Positions 9,938-18,493 of a stretch of 32,381 bases of DNA are shown here, one piece after another. The translations under genes and the position numbers were made by a program. The notes below the pieces were generated by a model. It searched no databases. It saw nothing but the letters and a program-made list of their open reading frames with translations, and had not been told where the DNA came from. The stretch comes from a virus. The stretch lies in the IMG/VR virus record IMGVR_UViG_3300046010_004592, positions 1-32,381 of that record. One strand, given 5' to 3'. The stretch's first letter is position 1, and each line of letters opens with the position of its first letter.

Positions 9938-9945
9938 TATTTATC
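9938..9945 (-). promoter_or_regulatory. Late promoter box GATAAATA
   Basis: The minus strand reads GATAAATA one base after the TAA stop of the 1044-aa fibre and about 100 bases before the ATG of the 1421-aa fibre. It would generate the structured leader described at 9848-9927. Confidence 0.6.
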
Positions 9946-9946
9946 T

Positions 9947-12900
9947 TTATCCAAGTATAATAGCCCAAGTGTTCATAATGTCGTCAACTTCCTCAGGAGT
10001 AGCAAAGTCTGCAGATCCAACTGCTGAATCCCATATAGTACCATTAAAGATTTCTAATAAGTCACGTTCGGTATTAAATCGAGTTTCACCCAAGACTGGA
10101 TCTATTCTTCGTTCATCGTTAGTTCCTGATGGAATAACAATACCAAATGTTCCGCCAAATTTAAAATAGCCATTAGTTGTTCCTTGCATTGTTAATACTT
10201 GATTAGGGTTAAGTAGAATTTTATTAGGTTTTAAAACAAGATTGTTTAAGTTTATAGAAGCAGTACCGTTTTGAGGAAAGTAAATATCCTCATCTGTTAA
10301 CACTGTAGTAATTGTGTTATTTAGAATGTGAAGATTATCAACTTCTACAGAATTAGAAAATAATTTAGAAGAGTCGATAGTAGCAACTACTGTACCATCT
10401 ATACCAAATCGCAATGTGTTGTCATTAGACCCTGGTGTTAATTCAGGAGTAATATATGTTGTTCGTTCGGTATCGTACAAATTAGTAAAACTTTCTAGCC
10501 CATCTGGGATATTATACCCTTCATATAAGTTAGTTGTACTGTTATGTCTAATTTGTCCAATTTCATATAGATAATTAGATAATTCATTTTCATATGGTAT
10601 TGTTAAATATTTTGTAGAATTTATTACAGTGTTACCTGTACCGGCTGGAGACACAATTAAACTTTTTTGTAAGTTAGTAGTTGCAAATGTCCATCTATTA
10701 CTAATTGTAGTGTCAGTAAATTTTAATTTATCGTCAAAAACAACCCCACCTGCACCGTTAGCATATAAGGTTAACGTATCTCCAGTAGTTACTGTATAGA
10801 TTTGATTATTAAGTATCTTAACACCATTTGATCTCAAATATGATGTAGGACCGTTTAGTATTATATTATCTGTATTATGTAATGTACCAGTTAACCCAAT
10901 GTTTCCTGTTTGATTTATATCACCAACAAGTGTTACTAAACCAGTAATATCTGTGTTTCTTAAAGAAGTATCACCGTAAATTGTTGTAGTACCGATACTA
11001 GTTAAGCTATTTGAAACTACTACATCAGTAGATGTAATTTGAATATTACCTGTACCGGCTGATACTAATCTTAGATCAGTATCAGGTGTTAATGTCGTTA
11101 TTGTATTGTTTGTAATTCGAGTAACATTGTCAACATTAATGCCTTTTAAGAACGCAGTATGCCATCCAAAATCACTCGTTCCTAATGTATAGTCGCTAGT
11201 AGTTTTTGGTTTAAATGTTTGTGTTAACAGAGGAACAATTGTAAGTGTATCAAGTACATCGTTACCTAAAAATACGTTACCTTTTACATTAGTATCACCT
11301 GTAACATCTAGCAATCCAGTAACAAATACATTTGTATTAAGATATGTATTAGTTGATGCTGCTAATATGTTAATAGGACCAACTAATGAATCAATGTTAT
11401 TGTCATGTATACGGATGTTACCAGTTTGAACTGCAGTCATGTTAACCGTAGTAATACCGTATTCAGTTTCAAAAACTAGTCCGCCGGTTGCTCCAAAATT
11501 AATATGTTGAGCATTAAAAACTACTTGGCCAGTTTCTTGATTAACATAGAATATATCACCTACACGAAAATCACCTACATGATCCATGCTATCATAAAAG
11601 ATAGTACCATTGTTAATTGCAACAACTTCATTTTCTTGTATTACTGCTGCTTTATCATTATTTGAACTGTTGCCTAATCCAATGTAACTAAAGTTATGTG
11701 ATGACAAATACGCCTTAGTATTTGCACCGTCTGCAACTGCACCATACGTACCGTATATGTTAGAACTATTCATACTTCGCAGTTCTGAACCGTACTTAAC
11801 GTGTTGGCTAGCAAACCCTAGTGTACCGGTAGTTAAGTAAATACCTTTATTTGCAAAGTAAGTAAATGAATTTAACCATTCAATTCTAGTTCCGTTAGTT
11901 GCGTGAATACCAATTGCATCCGGGACAATCATTGTTACTGCATGAAATAACATCGACGCTTGATTGCTAGAACTGTTAGCTACACTACCATCAACTAACG
12001 CTCCATTACCTGCATTAGGCCCAGCTGTTATTACTGTAACATTTTGCACATACGGACTACGAGTTGATACTGTAAAATTATTTGCAAAACTAAATCCGTT
12101 ACCAGGAGAATAAAAATCCCTAACAGTTAAGAATGATACTGTAGTATCACCGTTAAGTAAAAATGCATTGTTTGTGTTAGTACCAGTAGTCGGTTTAACA
12201 ATTACATTTCGAATGTCCATACCACGGACACTAACACCTTGCGGAACAGTTAACGGAAATATTTCAGTATATGTACCTGGAAAAATAACAATTTCGTCGC
12301 CAGATACTGCATTATTAAGGGCAAACTTTAACGAACGATACGGTGCATGTGCATGCACACCTAACAGAGAATCACTACCCGTAGTTGAAACATAAATCGT
12401 GTTTCCAGGCGACAAAATTAGATTAATGTGATTAGCAGTAAACCCAACAGATGATGTAATATCAGTAGATTTAACATTAACTGAATATAATTTTCGCCAA
12501 TATTTACTTAATATTCCTAACCCGTGTGTGCTATTAGTAGGTAATAAATCACTAGTAAGATCTGTATTAAATGTTACACTATCGAGATCATTATTACCAA
12601 ATGTAATAGTGCCGTCCCATGTAACATCACCAGTTGCATGTAATGTTCCATCAATGTTAACAGTAGTGGTAGTAAAGTTTACAATACCAGTACCGTTAGG
12701 ATTAATTTCGATATTACTATCAGCAGTAAGATTTTCTATCTTTTGATTAGTAAAGCTAAGATGCGCAGTTTGAATCTCTTTAGCTTTAATAATAGGATTA
12801 GTAGTTTGATCAGGACGTATGTAAATTGTCCCAAGAGGGTTTTGTATTTTGTTTGTAAGTATTGTAAAATTAGCAATATCGGCTTGTGTATCAACAACTA

Positions 12901-13081
12901 GATAAGTAGTTCTTGCATTAGCTACAGATAAATTTCGAGTTGGTGCATCATTCTTAATACCAATTTTTCTATTATTAACATCTAGATAAAGTAAGTCTGT
13001 ATCAAACGCTAAGTCTTCACCGTTTCTTAATAAGTTTTCTGAGAGTAACGGACCACTCACTCTACCCATTTCAATACCCAT
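9947..13081 (-). CDS. Beta-helix tail fibre, paralogue of the 1421-aa protein (1044 aa)
   Basis: The protein begins MGIEMGRVSGPLLSENLL and shares the N-terminal attachment block (DLAFDTDLLYLDV, IGIKNDAP) with its downstream paralogue. IYVSTTGSDSLLGVHAHAP at about 229-247 and GTYTEIFPLTVPQGVSVRG at 269-287 are beta-helix (DUF1565-like) signatures, followed by STRSPYVQNVTV and EWLNSFTYFANKGIY. The C-terminus has the R-F-N-T ... EIFNG-x-x-W module and ends WAIILG, like the paralogue's ALIFG. The ATG at 13081 is preferred over the in-frame ATG four codons later because AAGGA lies 6 bases upstream of it. It is probably a virion fibre; its partner and receptor are unknown. Confidence 0.85.
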   Translation of the reverse strand: MGIEMGRVSGPLLSENLLRNGEDLAFDTDLLYLDVNNRKIGIKNDAPTRNLSVANARTTYLVVDTQADIANFTILTNKIQNPLGTIYIRPDQTTNPIIKAKEIQTAHLSFTNQKIENLTADSNIEINPNGTGIVNFTTTTVNIDGTLHATGDVTWDGTITFGNNDLDSVTFNTDLTSDLLPTNSTHGLGILSKYWRKLYSVNVKSTDITSSVGFTANHINLILSPGNTIYVSTTGSDSLLGVHAHAPYRSLKFALNNAVSGDEIVIFPGTYTEIFPLTVPQGVSVRGMDIRNVIVKPTTGTNTNNAFLLNGDTTVSFLTVRDFYSPGNGFSFANNFTVSTRSPYVQNVTVITAGPNAGNGALVDGSVANSSSNQASMLFHAVTMIVPDAIGIHATNGTRIEWLNSFTYFANKGIYLTTGTLGFASQHVKYGSELRSMNSSNIYGTYGAVADGANTKAYLSSHNFSYIGLGNSSNNDKAAVIQENEVVAINNGTIFYDSMDHVGDFRVGDIFYVNQETGQVVFNAQHINFGATGGLVFETEYGITTVNMTAVQTGNIRIHDNNIDSLVGPINILAASTNTYLNTNVFVTGLLDVTGDTNVKGNVFLGNDVLDTLTIVPLLTQTFKPKTTSDYTLGTSDFGWHTAFLKGINVDNVTRITNNTITTLTPDTDLRLVSAGTGNIQITSTDVVVSNSLTSIGTTTIYGDTSLRNTDITGLVTLVGDINQTGNIGLTGTLHNTDNIILNGPTSYLRSNGVKILNNQIYTVTTGDTLTLYANGAGGVVFDDKLKFTDTTISNRWTFATTNLQKSLIVSPAGTGNTVINSTKYLTIPYENELSNYLYEIGQIRHNSTTNLYEGYNIPDGLESFTNLYDTERTTYITPELTPGSNDNTLRFGIDGTVVATIDSSKLFSNSVEVDNLHILNNTITTVLTDEDIYFPQNGTASINLNNLVLKPNKILLNPNQVLTMQGTTNGYFKFGGTFGIVIPSGTNDERRIDPVLGETRFNTERDLLEIFNGTIWDSAVGSADFATPEEVDDIMNTWAIILG

Positions 13082-13094
13082 ACTAGTTCCTTAA

Positions 13095-14126
13095 TTATTT
13101 GTCAAAGCCGTGCAAGACTGTAACTACTTTGCCTAATGGCGGGGGAGAACTAAATTTTACATAATATCCCGACGGCGGTTGCACACTGTTTGAAATTGTA
13201 AGTTGTTGCGGTGAAGGTAACGTACCGTTTTGTATCGGTAAACTAATTACAACGCTTATCAATGCATCAGTAGTTGGTTCAGATATTGCTGATATAATTG
13301 TACTACCGTTTTGAATATTAGCATGACCGCTAATAGATGCTCCAATAATGTCTATTGATGTATAAACTGCATTAGAACTTTTAATTTGTCCTGCTACTGT
13401 TGACACGCCCGGATCAGACCCTAATGTAAAACTAACTGAACTATTAGACGATGCAGTTACTGTCCATGTTCCATTATACGCAGTTGGTATAAACCCAGTT
13501 ACTACAATAGTTGTGCCAACTGCAAATGGAGTTTGAGCTAATGTCGGAGTTGATGAAAACGTTAATGTTGCTGTGTTAGCTGACCAACTTGCACTTGTTC
13601 CTAATAGATGACTATTAAAATATATAGTCGATGTTCCTTCGGGTGATATGTAACTCGTAGTCGGAGTATATGTTTCAGTAGGAGCTGGAGGATCTTGTAC
13701 AACTGTATAATTTGTTATTGCAAGTTGAAGAACATTTTCAACTACAACTGTAATATTTTTAGCAATTTGAGGTAAATCCCAAGTGCCGCCGCTTTGTGCA
13801 AGTAATACAGGTGCAGGATTTAATGGTCCAAAGTATACATTAGTACTATCGCCTGCACCTAAACTTTGTTGAGTAATTAACGCAGGTTCTTTAAATCTTA
13901 AACTACGCCAGTTATTAGCTTGATAAACTTCAATCTCATCAAGCGTAGTATTATACCTTATCATTCCGTTTACTGTAATTGCAGCAACTGGACGTTGTGC
14001 AGTAGTACCACTCGGTAACGTTAAGTTATTTGTAGTAGTCATAACTACCGCATTATTAATGTCAACAGAGAGTCGTTGATCATATGGTGCTCTGCGATTA
14101 ATTACTTGTTTACGTAAATATCTCAT
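13095..14126 (-). CDS. Tail-fibre-like structural protein (343 aa)
   Basis: Residues about 37-76 (SGTTAQRP, NGMIRYNTTLDEIEVY, NNWRSL) form the same module found near the C-termini of the two beta-helix fibres. The remainder is Ser/Thr-rich beta sequence, including an immunoglobulin-like stretch around 165-240 (TATLTFSSTP, ITVTGF-like, YNGTWTV) and a C-terminal YYVKFSSPPPLGKVVTVLHG. The start lies 1 base from the preceding gene's stop, with GGTGG upstream, which suggests coupled translation. The role (fibre or fibre adaptor) is inferred from the shared module and location. Confidence 0.75.
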   Translation of the reverse strand: MRYLRKQVINRRAPYDQRLSVDINNAVVMTTTNNLTLPSGTTAQRPVAAITVNGMIRYNTTLDEIEVYQANNWRSLRFKEPALITQQSLGAGDSTNVYFGPLNPAPVLLAQSGGTWDLPQIAKNITVVVENVLQLAITNYTVVQDPPAPTETYTPTTSYISPEGTSTIYFNSHLLGTSASWSANTATLTFSSTPTLAQTPFAVGTTIVVTGFIPTAYNGTWTVTASSNSSVSFTLGSDPGVSTVAGQIKSSNAVYTSIDIIGASISGHANIQNGSTIISAISEPTTDALISVVISLPIQNGTLPSPQQLTISNSVQPPSGYYVKFSSPPPLGKVVTVLHGFDK

Positions 14127-14127
14127 G

Positions 14128-14469
14128 TTATACCACCAATGTGCTTAATGTTACTACTAAATTGGCTGGACTATCGCTTTTTGCATAAAGTTTATCATTG
14201 TTTGCTAGTACCATTTTTTCTTGATCAAACGATACAGTTTCACCAGCTGGAATAGGTAAACCATTGACTATTAAATGTTTATCTTGTATAGTAGTTCCGT
14301 CGGCTGCAGGTATTGCATACAAGTATAAATTTGTTTGTCCATTTAATGGATCAGCTGGATTAAATGTAACTTTATTACATACAATAATAGTAGTAATAGC
14401 ATTATTACCAGAACTAGTATAAATTGCTGCTGGCGTTGTTGCGTTAATTTCTATATTTGAAATTGCCAT
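14128..14469 (-). CDS. Small beta-rich structural protein (113 aa)
   Basis: No family was recognised with certainty. The protein is beta-rich with the order IIVCNKVT, LYLYAIP, LIVNGLPIPAGETVSF, MVLANNDKLYAKSD and VVTLSTLVV, which parallels the 109-aa protein at 5239-5568. AAGGA is placed 8 bases before the ATG. It sits in a tight run with its two neighbours (gaps of 1 and 9 bases), so it is presumably made with them late in infection. A virion component is likely. Confidence 0.75.
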   Translation of the reverse strand: MAISNIEINATTPAAIYTSSGNNAITTIIVCNKVTFNPADPLNGQTNLYLYAIPAADGTTIQDKHLIVNGLPIPAGETVSFDQEKMVLANNDKLYAKSDSPANLVVTLSTLVV

Positions 14470-14478
14470 GTGTTATCC

Positions 14479-15585
14479 TTAAAAAAGCATACTTAAAAGT
14501 ACTGCTCGATTTTTACTTACTAATTCATCGTTATTATACAAGTTTGAACCGTAGGTATTGTTATTTGTAAAATATATTCCTGTTCGTCCAGGACCTTCAG
14601 TATCCTTTGAATATATCTTAGTTTTATTTGGTATTGATGTTGTTTCAATTGTATTGTTAGGTGTTTGATCGTTTAATGTTAGTATGGCATTTATTTCAAC
14701 TAAATTAGCATCTGATTGTAAAATTAAAGGAGATTGAACTACTGGAGAGCCCGATCCAACATTTTTAATAATGTTACCAAATAAGTTAATAGTGTCAACA
14801 CTTAACCCGGAAGTTGTTATAGTTGCCCGCTGGTTTGTATTAATTTTAAAGTTTATTATCGATGCATTAGTTGTCTCAACCATTGAAACTATGTTACCGG
14901 CTAATGTTGAATAAATGGTATCAACATCTGCCATTCCTGCTTTTAGATTACCTGCGCGGACATATGTGTTAACGTATTTTTTAGTAGTAAGACTGTTATT
15001 AGTTGCATGTATTGGATTAGAATTACCTGCAATTAATCGATCTTCGTAACTTAATCCGCCATGTGTTGAATTAACAAGAGACAAATACGTATTAGAATTA
15101 TGCAAATTAAATTGAATATCAACAATTCCGTTATTTGAAATAGAAGTAACTTCAATACCGGCTAATTGCAAACTTGATAACGCAACAGTAGTATTATATT
15201 TTGTTCTTAATGCAAATGTTCCATTATCATAATTAGTTGATGTTGTGTTATAATGAGGAACCTCTTCGTCAAATAAAATCGATGCCGATGCTACTTGAGT
15301 ATTAATTCGTCCTCTATCAATTTCAATTCCTGATGTTCTTGTAATAACACTGTTAACAGTGCGAGGGGAAATTCCAGATAACCCAGGGTCTCCGTTATTT
15401 AGAACTATTATATTGTCTTTAACAGTAGCATTAATTGATTCAATAGTAGTAGTTAGGCCTTGTACATCAAGATCGCCTGTAATAATTACTGACCCTGATA
15501 ATGCACCAGTATCTAAAACAATAGAGTTACCGGCTGGCACTGTTACTCTATAATCACCTTCGCTAACTTTTAATATTTTTGACAT
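14479..15585 (-). CDS. Fibre-family structural protein (368 aa)
   Basis: It starts MSKILKVSEGDYRVTVPAGN and continues with SGSVIITGDLDVQGLTTTIES and DNIIVLNNGDPG, the style of N-terminal region seen in long beta-structured fibres of aquatic T4-like phages (recalled, not searched). The body is Asn/Thr/Ile-rich with repeated short beta strands, and has no catalytic motif or membrane segment. It ends YNNDELVSKNRAVLLSMLF. AAGGA precedes the ATG. The gene lies just downstream of an intrinsic terminator (15597-15618), so its transcript may start by read-through or from a promoter not recognised here. Confidence 0.75.
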   Translation of the reverse strand: MSKILKVSEGDYRVTVPAGNSIVLDTGALSGSVIITGDLDVQGLTTTIESINATVKDNIIVLNNGDPGLSGISPRTVNSVITRTSGIEIDRGRINTQVASASILFDEEVPHYNTTSTNYDNGTFALRTKYNTTVALSSLQLAGIEVTSISNNGIVDIQFNLHNSNTYLSLVNSTHGGLSYEDRLIAGNSNPIHATNNSLTTKKYVNTYVRAGNLKAGMADVDTIYSTLAGNIVSMVETTNASIINFKINTNQRATITTSGLSVDTINLFGNIIKNVGSGSPVVQSPLILQSDANLVEINAILTLNDQTPNNTIETTSIPNKTKIYSKDTEGPGRTGIYFTNNNTYGSNLYNNDELVSKNRAVLLSMLF

Positions 15586-15596
15586 TTATATTCCTT

Positions 15597-15618
15597 AAAA
15601 GAGGGCCTTGCGGCCCTC
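15597..15618 (-). terminator. Intrinsic terminator after the 313-aa structural gene
   Basis: The minus strand reads GAGGGCC-GCAA-GGCCCTC followed by TTTT. This is a perfect 7-bp G+C-rich stem with a 4-base loop, 15 bases after the stop codon. Confidence 0.9.
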
Positions 15619-15633
15619 ATTATGTTGATTATA

Positions 15634-16575
15634 TTAACCGTTATCGATTGTTACAGAAACACCTGTTGCTGCAGCACCAAATGTCCATTGAATTTGTGAT
15701 CCTTCTGCAAATTCATAACCTGCACCAGCTGATGCGTTACGCGATAATGTAGCTTTATGTCCTGTTAATTTAGTAACATAATATGTACTTCCTGTAAAAT
15801 CAGTAGCAGTAATAGTCATGTCGCCAACCTGTGTAGCAATACTAGATTTCAGTGTTGCAACAATAGGTGTCCCGGCTGTATCAGATGTGTTAATTTTATA
15901 ACGATTTTTTGAAACTTGTTTAACAATATCAGCTTGTTTAACACTTGAACCAGTATATGCTTGAGCAATAATTGCAGCTTCTGGGTTAAACCCTGAACCA
16001 GCAGGTGCTGTATTAGCAACTGGACTTGTCATAACTGATGTTCCGAGTACTACGCCACCGCCTGATGCAGTTGCTACAGGAACAGTTGTTGTATAACCAG
16101 AACCTGAATCAGTTACTAAAACTTCTTTAGCTTGATATGTAAGTGTTAATACTACACCTGCACCACTGCCGCCTGTAGTAGTAGCTGATGTTAACGCTTG
16201 AAAACTACCACGTGATGCTCCGATACCTGTAAAACTTACAGATGCTACTGCACTACCTGATAATGTAGCAACTCGAGCAACTGCAGAACCTCCTGAAGTT
16301 GTTATAGTAAGTAAATCACCAACAACGTAAGTACCAGTTTGTGTGCCACTTACTGCAGCAGATGCTGCTTCAGATGTAATAGTTGCAGTTGGTGATTGAC
16401 CGCTTAATAAATTAGGTGTACCTGTAAATGAAATTGTAGGACGAGTAGTATATGCACCAACAGTTGTTACTGGTACGCTAGCTAGTCCTTTACCGCCGAT
16501 GCCATCATCTGCAGCTGTGATTGTTGAACCGGTGTTACGGTTACCGAAATATTTTTTATTTAATGGACGTCCCAT
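15634..16575 (-). CDS. Gly/Ala/Thr-rich structural protein (313 aa)
   Basis: The reading frame is open 22 codons further upstream, but the start is taken at MGRPLNKKYFGN because AAAGGAGA lies 5 bases before that ATG and no ribosome site precedes the longer form. The body has repeated glycine-rich beta segments (GSGYTTTVPVATASGGG, GGSGAGVVLTLTYQ) and ends QIQWTFGAAATGVSVTIDNG. It stands between the head module and the fibre genes, with its own late box upstream and a strong terminator downstream, so it can be a monocistronic late unit. The precise virion role is unknown. Confidence 0.8.
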   Translation of the reverse strand: MGRPLNKKYFGNRNTGSTITAADDGIGGKGLASVPVTTVGAYTTRPTISFTGTPNLLSGQSPTATITSEAASAAVSGTQTGTYVVGDLLTITTSGGSAVARVATLSGSAVASVSFTGIGASRGSFQALTSATTTGGSGAGVVLTLTYQAKEVLVTDSGSGYTTTVPVATASGGGVVLGTSVMTSPVANTAPAGSGFNPEAAIIAQAYTGSSVKQADIVKQVSKNRYKINTSDTAGTPIVATLKSSIATQVGDMTITATDFTGSTYYVTKLTGHKATLSRNASAGAGYEFAEGSQIQWTFGAAATGVSVTIDNG

Positions 16576-16606
16576 TTGATTTCTCCTTTGACGTTTTATG
16601 TCATAC

Positions 16607-16638
16607 GCAGTGGGTACTGCATAAGTTTGCAAGTGCAA
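16607..16638 (-). promoter_or_regulatory. Two small hairpins in the leader of the 313-aa gene
   Basis: The 5' leader between the late box and the ATG holds GCAGT-ACCC-ACTGC (16607-16620) and TTGCA-CT-TGCAA (16627-16638). Both are perfect inverted repeats. They may shield or stabilise the transcript; no known riboswitch class was recognised. Confidence 0.35.
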
Positions 16639-16654
16639 CACTTATTTGACAAAG

Positions 16655-16662
16655 TATTTATC
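16655..16662 (-). promoter_or_regulatory. Late promoter box GATAAATA
   Basis: The minus strand reads GATAAATA with the TAA stop of the 190-aa gene embedded in it, 80 bases before the ATG of the 313-aa gene. Confidence 0.6.
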
Positions 16663-17230
16663 CGTAGGTGATACCTACTCCTATCTGATTTACAATAACT
16701 AGATCGCGATGTGGATATACTTGATTACTTCTAAAACTAATAGCAACTCCAAACGACTCGTTTGAAACATCTGTGCTAGTTAAAGTAGTTCCCCAAAGTT
16801 CTACAGGACTGCCGTATACATTTGTATTGCCAATTATCGGTAGCAACGGACTATTCTCACCTGTATACATGTTACTTTGTACTGGATTAACAGGACTAGC
16901 CATGTTGTCTCCAATGTATTCGTCATTTAATCTAAGTTGTATACGTAGATCTTCAGTTCTTGAAAATCTTTTCATATCTAAATATAATTCTATTCCTGTT
17001 ACAGGTAATCCTGTATCTGGAATATTGAATCTAGAACACCATAACTCGTTAGTATTACTGAGGAATTTTTCCATCCACAGACCACTAATAGTGTACAACG
17101 GTTGCTTACTAGTAATACAATTATCTGGAGATACTGTACCATTGATATTCCATTCTATTAAAGGTTGAATTAAATCGTGTTGTTCGCCATATTCTGTTAC
17201 GTCGTTAGGATAATAAAATTGTGTAGTCAT
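16658..17230 (-). CDS. Structural protein downstream of gene 23 (190 aa)
   Basis: No family is assigned. The protein starts MTTQFYYPNDVTEYGEQHDL. It alternates polar and aromatic residues and has the look of a compact beta-sandwich (GIELYLDMKRF, DLRIQLRLNDEYIG, SFGVAISFRS, RDLVIVNQIGVGITYG). The ATG lies only 12 bases beyond the T-run of the gene 23 terminator and has no ribosome site in front. Translation may therefore depend on read-through, or on a near-leaderless transcript from a weak GGTAAATA box at 17235-17242. Its position next to the capsid gene suggests a head or neck component, by context only. Confidence 0.7.
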   Translation of the reverse strand: MTTQFYYPNDVTEYGEQHDLIQPLIEWNINGTVSPDNCITSKQPLYTISGLWMEKFLSNTNELWCSRFNIPDTGLPVTGIELYLDMKRFSRTEDLRIQLRLNDEYIGDNMASPVNPVQSNMYTGENSPLLPIIGNTNVYGSPVELWGTTLTSTDVSNESFGVAISFRSNQVYPHRDLVIVNQIGVGITYG

Positions 17231-17242
17231 ATTGTATTTACC

Positions 17243-17271
17243 ATAAAAAAAGGGCTCCTAAGAGCCCTTTG
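17243..17271 (-). terminator. Intrinsic terminator after gene 23
   Basis: The minus strand reads AAAGGGCTC-TTAG-GAGCCC followed by a run of seven T, beginning about 25 bases after the gene 23 stop. It should end most of the capsid transcript and protect its 3' end. Confidence 0.9.
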
Positions 17272-17294
17272 TGTAAAATAAAGTTAAGTAAACC

Positions 17295-18470
17295 TTAGCT
17301 AAATTTAACGTTACCGTTAGTGATACCAACACGACCTAAATAGTCAGCAGCATTACCTAAAGATGACGCAGTGTTAGAAAGTTCAACATAACCATAACGT
17401 GTCATAAACGATACAACTGGTTCAAATGTTGATGGATCTAAAACAACACCTGAAGACATCAAAGGAATGTAAGGGCAATAAAACGCAGGAGCGTCTGATT
17501 CTGAACCACCTTTGTAACCAATTAAGATTGAAGTGCTGTCTTGTGCATAGCTGTTAACATACACTTTCAATGAATTGTTTAATGTACCAACAAATTTTGT
17601 GTTAGTCGGAGCTTCAAAAGTACCTTCAGTTGTACGAGCAAACGCTGAAGTAGTAGCTGATTGTAAAATTGTTAATGCAAATGGAGATACAACAGCATAG
17701 TTACCAGCGCCACGACGTGTACGTTGTGCAATTAAGTTACTTACGCGGTTGATTTGAACAGCCAATGCAGCATGTTCGTCACCTACAAATGTAGCTGTAC
17801 CAGAAACGTTAGCTTGGTTATAAGTTTCAACGTCTGAACCAGCTAAAGTTAACAATGAAGCAATAATTTCTTGATCAATCTCAGCAGTAATTTCTTGAGC
17901 TAAAGCAGCCATAATTTCTGCTTCTACGTCAATACCTTGTTGTGCTTGAGCGTCTTGAGCAGATTCGAATGTCCAGCGAGCTGACAACTTACGTGTTTTA
18001 GCTTCAACTGTTTGTTTCAAGATTTGAATGCTCATTTTTTTGCCTGCTTGTCCTTCTAAAGTTGCAGTTGAAGCAGCTTTAGCAGCTGACGATAAGGCTA
18101 CATCGTTACCTGAATAGCTTTCTGCAATTTTGAATGGACTTAATGCTTCTTCACCAGCTACTGTGCTGTTTGAATTATCTGCATAACGAACACGCAATGT
18201 ATGAATTTGTCCAACTGGACCAGTCATTGGTTGTACGCCAACTAATTCGTTAGCAATAACGGTTGGCATTACACGACGGATTACTGGTAAAATCACGCGG
18301 TTTAAAGTTGCAACGTTGCCAGCAGAGGTAGCACCAGCAGTAGGAGATTCCATTAAATACTTGCGTGTATTTTCAAGTGTTACGCCCATTACTGATTTTT
18401 TTGTACCTGACAAGCCTTCTAAAAGTGCTTGTTTTGTTTCTGCCCAACGGCCATTAAGTAGTTCTGACAT
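17295..18470 (-). CDS. 23: Major capsid protein, T4 gp23 family
   Basis: Recognised by its place directly after 22 and by typical gp23 sequence: RVILPVIRRVMPTVIANELV, GVQPMTGPVGQIHTLRVRY, QTVEAKTRKLSARWTFE and YVELSNTASSLGNAADYLGR. It forms the hexamers of the head shell. At 391 residues it is clearly shorter than T4 gp23 (521 residues), with less sequence between the conserved blocks. L39-M40-E41 before SPTAGAT fits the (L/I)-x-E rule for gp21 cleavage and may be the maturation site; L16-L17-E18 also fits. A TAGGAGA ribosome site precedes the ATG, and a strong terminator follows. Confidence 0.95.
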   Translation of the reverse strand: MSELLNGRWAETKQALLEGLSGTKKSVMGVTLENTRKYLMESPTAGATSAGNVATLNRVILPVIRRVMPTVIANELVGVQPMTGPVGQIHTLRVRYADNSNSTVAGEEALSPFKIAESYSGNDVALSSAAKAASTATLEGQAGKKMSIQILKQTVEAKTRKLSARWTFESAQDAQAQQGIDVEAEIMAALAQEITAEIDQEIIASLLTLAGSDVETYNQANVSGTATFVGDEHAALAVQINRVSNLIAQRTRRGAGNYAVVSPFALTILQSATTSAFARTTEGTFEAPTNTKFVGTLNNSLKVYVNSYAQDSTSILIGYKGGSESDAPAFYCPYIPLMSSGVVLDPSTFEPVVSFMTRYGYVELSNTASSLGNAADYLGRVGITNGNVKFS

Positions 18471-18485
18471 TTAAATTCTCCTAAA

Positions 18486-18493
18486 TTTTTATA
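18486..18493 (-). promoter_or_regulatory. Possible late promoter box TATAAAAA before gene 23
   Basis: The minus strand reads TATAAAAA, one base off TATAAATA, and overlaps the TAA stop of gene 22, 16 bases before the gene 23 ATG. T4 gene 23 also has its own late promoter. The short distance puts the expected start only about 10 bases before the ATG, so the call is uncertain. Confidence 0.4.

Noticed and set aside
16576-16641. 22-codon upstream extension of the 313-aa structural gene
   Set aside because: No ribosome site precedes the longer start, whereas AAAGGAGA is ideally placed before the internal ATG. The extension coincides with a hairpin leader downstream of a late box.
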